DNA of 64,000 nt, taken from Bryoerythrophyllum caledonicum (Eukaryota; Streptophyta; Bryopsida; Pottiales; Pottiaceae). This document shows, piece after piece, positions 55,536 to 64,000 of the stretch. How positions within the stretch are numbered: position 1 is the stretch's first letter; every line of letters starts with the position of its first letter. The position numbers and the translations under genes were made by a program. Below the pieces are notes generated by a model. The model ran no database searches, was not told the origin of the DNA, and saw only the letters and a program-made list of their open reading frames with translations. The stretch spans positions 24,096,786-24,160,785 of the forward strand of contig OZ020519.1 of assembly GCA_963971425.1 (NCBI GenBank), read 5' to 3'.

Positions 55536-55845
55536 GATGTTGAGTTCACTGTAGTTAAATTTACTGTTGTATTTGAATTTTCGTCCAGAAGTGATCACAA
55601 GAGGATGTAGTCAGGTTTCAGAAAGAATATGTCATAGGGTCTTCAAAATGTTATTTTGTGATACACATTTGACTATGTGCATCGGCGGTCTACTGACGAA
55701 TTTTGAGTTTAGTCTAATAAAAGCCTTTGTGCCATGTGGTATTAGGTCTATTGCACAGAGGTGATAAGCTGAGTGTGTACTGAGGTTTCCCATGTCATAG
55801 TGTCTCCAAACATCCTTTTATGTGGTATACACTAGTCACTGTGGT

Positions 55846-55864
55846 CGTCGGCGGCCCGCCGATG
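55846..55864. repeat. dispersed hairpin, one G-T pair
   Basis: CGTCGGC-GGCCC-GCCGATG. Confidence 0.85.
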
Positions 55865-57329
55865 AAGTCTACGGCAGGTGGTCTGATCAACGTCTTCCTT
55901 TATGTCGCGCAGGATTGTAATTCCAAATAAGCCGAAGTGGCACGTCGGCAGTGCTGTGGACCTCGAAATGGACGTGGGATAGCCGGCTGATAGCAAGCCA
56001 CGAGTCACATGCGAGGTTCACCCACAATTAACGTCGTGGGGCATCACATAGAGAAAGGAGTTGATTGTCGAGTTGGGTATCAATGGGAACCACAACTCTA
56101 AAACATTTGTGGGTGGGAGCGTGGTGTCCGTGCTTGACATGAAGGAGGACCCGGAGGACGAGTTAAAAGTGCGACTCCTAATTCAGGTGAAGGTCAAAAT
56201 AGCTGACAAAAACCCGTACATCATCGCAGTTCAAATTCTCTGGATGACTTGCAGTCAAGAGCTATGCATTACTGTTCACAAGGGCGGGATGTAGTTCATC
56301 GATGTTACCTCTGAAAACAAGAAGGATTTGCTTACCTATTTTGGAGAAGCGAAAGACCTCAGGGACACGGAGAACTCCAGGGCCAGGATTATGACGGCCT
56401 CAAAGCCGAAGCTGGTGAGAAAGCCCAAGAACTTCAGGAAAGCGGCTAATGACGCTCTGACTGAAGTTGCTGGAACTCCCGACACGGGGGACTCGAGTTT
56501 GAAGGTGGTCAAGAAGAGGGCGTCAAAGAAGGAGCCAAAGGTGAAGTCCGTGGCCGATGCGCTTTTATTTGCTAACCACCTGTCTGTCAAGACGAGTGGT
56601 CAGGAGCTGGACATCATGTACAAGGCGTTAGAGGATGGTCTTAGCGCCTGTTATCCATTTGGGCAGAATACGCTCCCAGCAAAGATTTCCTCTGCAAAAA
56701 TTCATGTCGCTTCTGAATCGATGAAATATAGACCCATCATCGCGAAGCACACATAACAACTCGTCTTATTCTACAAAGGATTGGGACCATGGCGGGCAAA
56801 GCCGCCTCTGTACTGTGTTCCTCTGCGGGGTCCTCCGGGAACAAAAGAAAATGGGAGGGAGCTGCACGAGATCGAGCTTGTGCTGCCAAGGATTCCAGCG
56901 TCCATAGACGTCGAGGGTGTGCTTGACGTAGTACACTATAAGTGGTGGAATTCTCCAACATGCTACGAGTACATTGTTGGTGGCCAACACACGTACCTGG
57001 CATGCAAAGCACTCAACGACTTGGAGCCCGTGGATTAGGACACGGCAAATTACTTCCTCAAACACGATATTATCACATTGTAGTGGAGGGATCCGGAAAA
57101 CCTCGTGAATATCTCCAACCTCTTGATCATCAAAATCAAGGACAAGAAAGGGGAGGAGACCTTCGTGTCGCAGCTCCAGAAGATGAGGGATAAGTGGATC
57201 GAGCATGGTTGGCTCGATAGGAGGACCAACTACAAGAAATGGAAGGTAATATGTCACTTCACTAAGCAATTTCGCTCTCGTTAATTGACAATCTCATGAG
57301 AATGGCGGAATTAAATTATTGATTATGTT

Positions 57330-57350
57330 TTGTCGGTGGCCAGCCGACAA
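57330..57350. repeat. dispersed hairpin inside intron 57,246-57,395
   Basis: TTGTCGGT-GGCCA-GCCGACAA, 8-bp stem with one G-T pair. Confidence 0.88.
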
Positions 57351-58756
57351 CATTGTAATTGAGCTCATGTAAATGTGTTATATATCATTGTACAGGAGTT
57401 CTGCAAGGAATACCTTGCAACATTGTTGGAAAAGGACTCCAAGACGGACACATTGAAGTTGCCGCTTGTCTTTGTACCAGACAATCTTTACAACAAGTGG
57501 TAGGAAGTCTTCGACGCATGGGATCGGGGCAACCTGATTGGTGAGGATGGGAAGAAGCCCCAAAACATCCTTAAAATTCCTCGACGGGACCTCACCCTCC
57601 ACGACCTTCAACCCATTATCGCCCTCCGGGACGAGGAATCCATGAAGCTTGCTAATGAAATCCTTGCGAAGAAAGTGTACTTCAAGGTAACGGAGGGGCG
57701 CAAAAAGGATGCAAAAGGAGTTTTGTTGAAATATTGGTGTCAGGATAAGAAGATGGAATACATCATCAAGAACGAGCTCATGCTAATATATTGGAAACTA
57801 TATCCATTGAAGAAGGCTGGCGATAACACCTACTCACCTTGGCCGGTTGAAGAATACATGGAGCTGGTGGACGAGAAGGGCATCAGCAACGAAACCATCA
57901 TGAACATGAGATGCGAGCTGGAGCTTAGTGATCCAGGGAAGGCCTACTTTAAAGAGAGGTACAGCGGGATTACTCCAAGTACCACCCCAACTCCATCAAA
58001 GTTCCATGCGGCGTTTCGGAAGTATGCCTTCAACTGCAGCGATGTTGTAGATGCGAATAGTGTCCGTCACGAAGTTCGGATTGCATAGGATCTTGACGAC
58101 GTCGTGAGCCAGATTGACCAATGTAAGCCGGACTCTTCAATCTTGAGAAGGCGGCGCGCGAGATGTTCATCGTGTTCGGCTTCGATAAGTGTGGGGTTCC
58201 GATCTACTACAACGAAGACGGGCTCAAGGCTGTTGCAGAGAGGGTGTTGCGGGGTGAGGGGGATGACAGGGAACTTTTCGCCTCTTCAGTCTTCATTACA
58301 GACGACGAACTGTCCAATTTCGTGATTGAGACTGAATCTCGTCCGAAGAAGCTGGATTGCGCAGTCCACACCATCCGCTACCTTCCAAACCCCAACAGTA
58401 GATTCACTCCCCTAGCCATGGATGAGAGATCCATCGTGCATGTCGGCATCCTTTTCAACCATCCCGGAGCTCCACGGGACCGTCTACGCCAGTTCCAAAA
58501 GGTAATTGGATTGACGAAGCCTCTGAGTCGACTCTACAACGACGCTGCCTTGCCCTCAGTTGAGAGTTGGGTTGGAGATGAATGCCATCCAAGCTTAGGA
58601 TTGCTCTCATCAATTTTGCAACCCACATTGGTGAAGGGCGACTCAAGTCTAACCGTCTTCAACACTTGGGGTGGAGGCAACGTGACTGCATTTGCCTTGG
58701 TAAGTCTCCTCTCCTTTATCCATTCATTCCTTCTTTCCTTCCCCTTCTCATGTCCT

Positions 58757-58775
58757 TCAGCGGCTCGCCGATGAG
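58757..58775. repeat. decayed hairpin inside intron 58,700-58,819
   Basis: TTCAGCGGCTCGCCGATGA: the right half is intact; the left half seems to have lost three bases. Confidence 0.55.
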
Positions 58776-59311
58776 ACAATGTTCATTCTGATCATTGACC
58801 GAGACTGTTTGCCCAACAGCGACACAAAGCGACAGTGATCGAGTTTGTTCGCGAGGAGGCGGAGGTTGCTGTCGCGACGAAGCGAGTGCAGGCTATGTCC
58901 TTCCTACCTAGGAGAGCTCACCCGCTTGCGCTAACACTTCTAGCTGAGCCTGTTGTGGAACCCAAGGAGGTGATCACATTGTCTGAAACCGACCAGGATT
59001 CAGAGAATGGGACCGAGATGGGCGACGATGCGATGGACGACAGCCTTTTCCTCGGCAACGTGCAGAACGATCGACAGCTCACACCAACCGACTTTGGTGT
59101 TCGTCTCGATGAAGCACGCCTGATAAGGCCTCAGAAGGGAGGAAAGGCACCAACTGTGGTGCCACCAGAGGAGAAGCCGCGACGCGATGACCGTCCCCCT
59201 ACACCAAGCGGGATGATTGTCCCCCTGTTCGCACAGCCTGCAGATGAAATCGTCGTGCGCTCGCAAGGTACCTTCGTCCCTCCCCGAGTTGTGACCTCAA
59301 TCGATCCTAGA

Positions 59312-59328
59312 GTCGGCGGCCCACCGAC
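59312..59328. repeat. dispersed hairpin inside coding sequence
   Basis: GTCGG-CGGCCCA-CCGAC, read in frame as Val-Gly-Gly-Pro-Pro-Thr. Confidence 0.8.
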
Positions 59329-60031
59329 GTTGCCTACACTAAGCCCAGCTGTATCTGTTGGCCGTGTACCGCGTGACAATCCTTCGAGTTCTTTAGAGCC
59401 AAGCGCGTCGACTACTCCGAAATCCATTGAGGTTCTACATCATGCACGGGTGCCAGAAGTGGTGAGCAAGAAGAAGAAACCGAATGTGAAGATTATTCCT
59501 CCAAACCAGAGTACTCACGTTGCGGCTTCCAAAATCAGTGGAGGCTGGACTCCCCAGAGTTCCACCCCCACCAAGCCACCAAAAAAGAAGTAACGGAGCC
59601 ATTTGCAGAAGAGCAAGGCACCGTCGGAAGAAGGTGGCGTTTCCTTGAGGGTGCCGTCACCAAAGAGCAATTCGAAGAACAGTAAGGAGGGGCGGTCTCG
59701 GAAGCGGTCGCCTCTACCTCCAAAAAAGGAATTGCGAAAGGCAAAGAGGGGGAGAGCGTTGGTTCCACCCCAAGAGAACTCTCGATGTCCCCTGACTCTA
59801 CTGATCCCAAGACGGGGCTTTCGCCTAGTGCTCCTCCTGTGAGGCAGGATACATGCAATACATTCAGAGGTTAGTCACGAGATAGTGCACGTAGGAGATT
59901 TTTCTTGTAGTTTAGTACACAACCTTTCTAATAAATGTATTGTATCACGTGAACACAAAGCTCATTTTCTATGGTTGTTCTTCTGAGTTTACAGTCTATT
60001 ATTAGAATGTGTTTTCATGTTCCACTTCTCT

Positions 60032-60048
60032 ATCGGCTACCCGCCGAC
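60032..60048. repeat. dispersed hairpin in intron before last exon
   Basis: ATCGGC-TACCC-GCCGAC, one mismatch. Confidence 0.8.
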
Positions 60049-60957
60049 TGTATATCTAATAGCTTCCATATTTCTATCAATCAGCAGTTGATCCGGGTAT
60101 TCCTCCTGCTGTTGTTTCAACTATAGCAGTTGACGAAGAAGGAGCGGATCGAGAAACGGAGGCATTTGAGCACAACATTCAGGTGGGCACACAACCACTC
60201 AATAACTATTTCCTTGTCCTCTAAGTAAACGGTCTGTTACTCGCCCTGGATATTGACAAGGACGGGTCGTTGTATAGCAAGATCCGGCCACGCATGGTTG
60301 AGTTTCTTAACTACTGCGTTATGAACTTCAGTATTGTGTTCAGGAGTTCAAAGAATCCAAATAGGCATGCCCATGAAATGAAAACCCTTAGAGATGCATG
60401 TCCCAGCATTAGAAGGCTTGGTTATATTTTTAATCAGTTGTACTGCGACGTGGTGAGGTTTGGTGTTGGGGGTCAGAAACTCTACCTGAAGAGGTTGTCT
60501 ACGCTTTTCTTGAGTCCCTCGGCGCTAAAAGGAACTGAAGCAAATAGCGGCAACACCGTGTTGATTGACGTTCCTCTTTTTACAAAAGTCAAGAACAGTC
60601 CATATAATGCCATCCATCCGGTTTCCTTCACCATGGATTCGATTGAGACCTCTACGAATGAGTCCTCTATTCTCTTCAAGGTTTCAAAATTCCTTCAAGC
60701 CATGAAAGTGTCGGGCATGCCTGTACCCTTGTATACCGCGGTTGCAGATTGCCTTTCCTTGGTGAAAGAATCGGCTGTGCCTTTCGAAAGTCCAAGAAAG
60801 GCAGACATTCGCCTGGTAGGAGAAGACAAAACTTCCACTGCCAAGGTCATCGTCCTTGGGATCTGTCGTCTCCTACCATGTGATCCTGAATGGGAGCAAT
60901 ACATATGGTCATACCCAAGCAATAGGCGTCCACGTCCTAGTACTACTTAGAACTTGC

Positions 60958-60976
60958 CGTCGGCGGGTAGCCGACG
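60958..60976. repeat. dispersed hairpin just after the stop codon
   Basis: CGTCGGC-GGGTA-GCCGACG, perfect 7-bp stem, 8 bp after TAG. It could act on 3' end formation (inference). Confidence 0.88.
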
Positions 60977-61129
60977 CTTGCAAGACCCATGTTGTAATTC
61001 ACGTCTGTATAAATCTACAATAATAAAGATTTTCTCCAACAACTTTCTGTGGTACATATTCCAAATTAATATCGTCATGATAATCACACTTACCTCAATA
61101 TTATCCTCATATGGTGAAATTTTTTAAAT

Positions 61130-63216
61130 CCTATACGATAGTCAAAAAGGATTTAGAGCAGAGAGAAGTACCTCTAGACAAATACAAACCATAATTGCTA
61201 GAAGACACACGATTCACAAATCAAGACATATATATTTTAAAGATTGACTTCAAAAACGCCTTTGGCTCTATAGGCCACACTCGACTATTAGCAATAATGA
61301 CTGATCTTGGTAACCGAAAAGATGCAACTACACTAGTTGGAAATATCTACTCCAAATCATCTACTTACTATATCATTGAGCACTTTGGAAAGACTAAGCC
61401 TATCCGCATTCACAGAGGAGCTATACAAGGAGACACCCTTAGTCCTTACCTATTCATTATATTTTTAGAATCACTATTTAGATGGCTAGAGCGAGGCAAT
61501 AATGGATACACTTTTGGTACATCACAAACCACCATAAACTCCGCCGCCTATGCCGATGACCTTGCTACCATAACTAACAAAATAAAATCACTACAAGTAC
61601 AAATTGATAAAATTGATAGATACTGTAAATGGACTGGTGTGGACGTAGGTGTCCCAAAATGTACTGCTACTAGTTGCCCAAATAAATCCAAAACAAATCC
61701 AATTGCACTTAGAGCCCTAATGCAAGCTTCTAACATCAACTACCGTGGCCAACCAATCTCCATACTACACCAAAATGAACCATATGTATACCTAGGCACA
61801 AATCTTGTTCCCTTACTAAAATGGAAAATCCAAATTCACACTACGACCACAAAACTTATTAAATAATGCAAAGAATCAACAACATGCTCGGCGACCATGA
61901 AACAAAAAATTAAAATGGTTGATACTGTAATACGCCCAGGTGTAGCATACAGCTTCTATGTTGTACCATACTCTATGCCAGCTATCAAAAAACTAGATCA
62001 AAAGATTATAGCCATACAAAAAACCATTTGTGATATGCCAAAATGTATGTCCAACGCAATGACCCAACTCCCACATAACCTATTTGGACTTGAAGCTTTC
62101 TCCCTCAAAAATGCCTATATCTGATGTATAGGGGAACAATTACAAAATGCCCTAAATGACAAAGGTAGGCTCGGAAAAGTATATAATTGATTAACTCATT
62201 ATGTACTTGCTCAATATGGCGGTGCCGAAAATATACCTAGAATTAAAAAAAAAACGGATTGTATAAGATCACCAATAACTTGTACATTTTTCTTATTGAA
62301 ACACGTAGCTAAAGTCCACCTCTAATAGTACACTTCCAAATTTCTTCTTTGATCTACATCATTAGAAGTATCATGGCGTCAAGAAACACGAAACCATAAC
62401 ACACTCAACGCCCAACTCTCCCAAAAACTTTTACAAAAACTCCTCTCAAAAAATATTTTTGAATTAAAACAAATTACTTTATCAAACGGCACACACATCA
62501 TGAATAATGAGGACTTCAAAACCTTCCACTTCACCCCATCAAAACTAATCAAGAGTGCCCTAAATGTTGCCAAACAACTTTTTTGCCATCCAACATGCCC
62601 CACCACATGCAACATCCCTTGCAACACACACCCCCACTCCTACATACTCCAAGATCCATTCATCACCATCAACAACAACATCATCCCCAAAAATACCCCC
62701 CCGCCAACCCACCCTCCCAAACCCTCACACCAATACCATCCCCGTCCTCCAACATACATCCTCAAAAATCCCACCATAAACCCTATTAATAACATCATAC
62801 ATCACGAACATATACAACACATAGACACTAACAATATACAAAATACCTATACAAGATATTTATGCCAATGGCAACACAACAACAATACATTCAACAAATG
62901 GCTTCCTCAAAGAAACCTCTTTTCAAGACACAACCGTAATACCTCCACATATAACACCAAAAAATTAAAACAATATTATCAAAAAATTAAAAATAAATTC
63001 TACTCGGAAATCATTCAAGCCCGCCACTCCCAAGAACAACTCCAAGACTCAAGATCCGTAACGCCACCCATAATTATTCCACTTCTAAACATCTATACAA
63101 CGGAATGTAACTCCGAAAATAATATTCTCACATTCTCAAACACAATAAAAATAGAGAACAATCAAGCCCATCTATGTGAAGAAAATGGCCGACATCTACA
63201 TACTATTTCCACTGTA
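61130..63216 (+). pseudogene. LINE (non-LTR retrotransposon) reverse transcriptase relic
   Basis: The RT domain starts KGFRAERSTSRQIQ (frameshift near 61,195). IDFKNAFGSIGHTRLL, GAIQGDTLSPYLFIIFLE and the catalytic AYADD (about 61,550) follow, then the thumb to KLIK. The frame then continues through TAA 61,864 and later TGA codons (NAYI-TGA, VYN-TGA) to a low-complexity Pro/His/Asn-rich C-terminal ORF (62,500-63,216). No endonuclease domain is visible; the 5' part is missing. The sequence is strikingly A/C-rich on the plus strand. Truncated, decayed copy. Confidence 0.82.
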
Positions 63217-63217
63217 G

Positions 63218-64000
63218 CCCCTAAAGGAACAAATCACCTTCGAGGGGATTTCTGATTTTGGGCACGTTCCTAAAATTCGAAAAAAAATCCTTTTTCACTG
63301 ATATTTTTATTTTAGATTGCCTCTAATAAAAGCTTCGTGGACATTTTTTAATTTTTTTTTGGATTTGTAGTTTGAACGTTAGTACCACTTAACCCCTAAA
63401 GGACCATGACCACTTTCGCTCTAAAACCAGTCCAAAATTGCCACTGCCAAAAATAGACATGAAAATCACATTTAAACCCCTAAGAGACCAAACGTCCCCC
63501 AGGGGTCATTTTGGATTTTGGGCATGTACCTACAATTCGAAAAAAAATCCTTTTTAATTGAATTTTTTTTTCAAGATAGGATCTGATAAGAGCTTCGTGA
63601 TATTTTTTTATTTTTTTTTGGATTTGTGGTTTGAAAGTTAGTACCACTTAAAGCCAAAAGTGGGGACTCCGGGCACCTCCAAAATTTTTGACAAAAGTTT
63701 CTATTGACATTGAGATTTTTCACACATATAAAGAATATTCCCTTTTCTGGAAATTTTCAAAAAAAAATTCTTGTCTTTAGTGTAAAAAGGCATTTTATTC
63801 CAAGTCAAACATTTTCACACATTGTCGGACAACGGGGGAAAAAAACTTCATCTTTTCTACATAAAACCTAGAGATCTTCATATTTTTCACTTTTTATTTT
63901 TTCAACAACAATATGTGGTAAAAACCTTCTTATTGACCGTTTGGATTATCATTTGAATACATACGTAGTTCACAAAAAAATAAAACGTGAAATGGCAATT
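63218..64000. mobile_element. nested TTAA-type MITEs at window end
   Basis: A left end CCCCTAAAGGAACAAATC at 63,218 runs to GTACCACTTAA. At that internal TTAA (63,389) a terminus CCCCTAAAGGACCATGAC begins, inverted, and a further left end starts at 63,477 (CCCCTAAGAGACCAAACG). The last copy runs off the window. Insertion into a TTAA inside a sister copy supports TTAA target specificity. Confidence 0.82.

Larger units (their letters stand above)
54411..56046. other. intergenic with hairpins; possible first exon at 55,424
   Basis: No supported ORF: the 128-codon ORF at 55,118 crosses a hairpin and half-sites and has no domain. ATGGCGACAACGCAGAG followed by GTATGT at 55,424 could be a first exon of the gene at 56.05 kb (inference). 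Isolated CCGCCGAC half-sites lie at 54,458, 54,480, 55,325 and 55,410. Confidence 0.35.
56047..60950 (+). pseudogene. large multi-exon gene of unknown function, several nonsense codons
   Basis: An exon from about 56,050 reads LIVELGINGNHNSKTFVGGS onward to KWK at 57,245; GT-AG intron 57,246-57,395; exon to about 58,699; GT-AG intron 58,700-58,819; Ser/Pro/Lys-rich exon 58,820 to about 59,870; last exon about 60,190-60,950 (MVEFLNYCVMNFSIVFRSSK). In-frame stops: TAG 56,292, TAA 56,754, TAG 57,036, TAG 57,081, TAG 57,501, TAG 58,086, TAA 59,591. One frameshift lies near 58,130. Blocks with real protein character include HYKWWNSPTCYEYIVGG, FIVFGFDKCGVPIYYNEDG and FNTWGGGNVTAF. I recognise no domain. 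Hairpins sit in the introns, in one exon and just past the stop, so it belongs with the DUF7869 region. Confidence 0.6.

Noticed and set aside
1-64000. Recoded genetic code (TAA/TAG as Gln or TGA as Arg)
   Set aside because: The intact K2 and RING ORFs end with TAG, H1 ends with TGA, and both stop types also interrupt genes. Decay by C-to-T change explains this more simply.

Overview
The window looks like nuclear DNA of a land plant, probably seed-free (bryophyte-like, perhaps a liverwort). The evidence is spliceosomal GT-AG introns, AT-rich intergenic DNA, and Ty3/gypsy, LINE, Helitron, Tc1, Tigger/pogo and DUF7869-type mobile-element genes. The organism is an inference. No rRNA, tRNA, CRISPR or bacterial operon was seen, and no ordinary housekeeping gene could be recognised. 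The window is almost entirely mobile-element territory.

Layout. 1-10.02 kb holds two copies or fragments (E0, ending at 2,199, and E1, ending at 10,021) of an element family that carries protein-kinase-fold genes and a second, unrecognised protein family, here called the H-domain family. One H-domain protein (H2) appears fused to a coiled coil and a RING-H2 finger through one in-frame TGA. 10.05-10.68 kb is packed with the palindrome CTTAAG. 11.75-18.18 kb is a decayed Ty3/gypsy element on the minus strand, broken by a 2.0-kb LTR-like insertion with a 5-bp target duplication and by a 451-bp Tigger-like MITE. A Helitron fragment follows at 18.27-18.80 kb. 22.1-25.5 kb is a minus-strand gene with tandemly duplicated acidic and coiled-coil 3' segments. 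25.5-32 kb is mostly noncoding, with a TTAA-flanked MITE.

32.2-61.0 kb is a large outer region. It holds a DUF7869 transposon-type gene, an unknown minus-strand gene and a multi-exon unknown plus-strand gene. A short hairpin, RTCGGC-N5-GCCGAY, is scattered through it. The DUF7869 gene is cut in two by a 16,637-bp element, E2 (34,738-51,374), flanked by an 11-bp direct repeat. Joining the two halves at one copy of that repeat restores the reading frame. E2 carries the same two gene families as E0/E1 (an H-domain gene running into a 200-N gap, an H-domain gene with about 150 NDY-type repeats, and a kinase-fold gene). Its ends match the right ends of E0 and E1. E2 itself has collected a Tc1 element (45,837-47,510), a Tigger deletion derivative, TTAA MITEs and LINE debris. 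61.1-64.0 kb is a LINE reverse-transcriptase relic followed by nested TTAA MITEs.

How the parts fit: I read E0/E1/E2 as one family of large DNA elements whose cargo is a kinase-fold protein plus H-domain proteins, each gene usually preceded by a GC-rich palindromic array. No known transposase is visible in them. Many reading frames here carry premature stops that are one C-to-T change from CAA, CAG or CGA, with few frameshifts, which fits decay of methylated cytosines.
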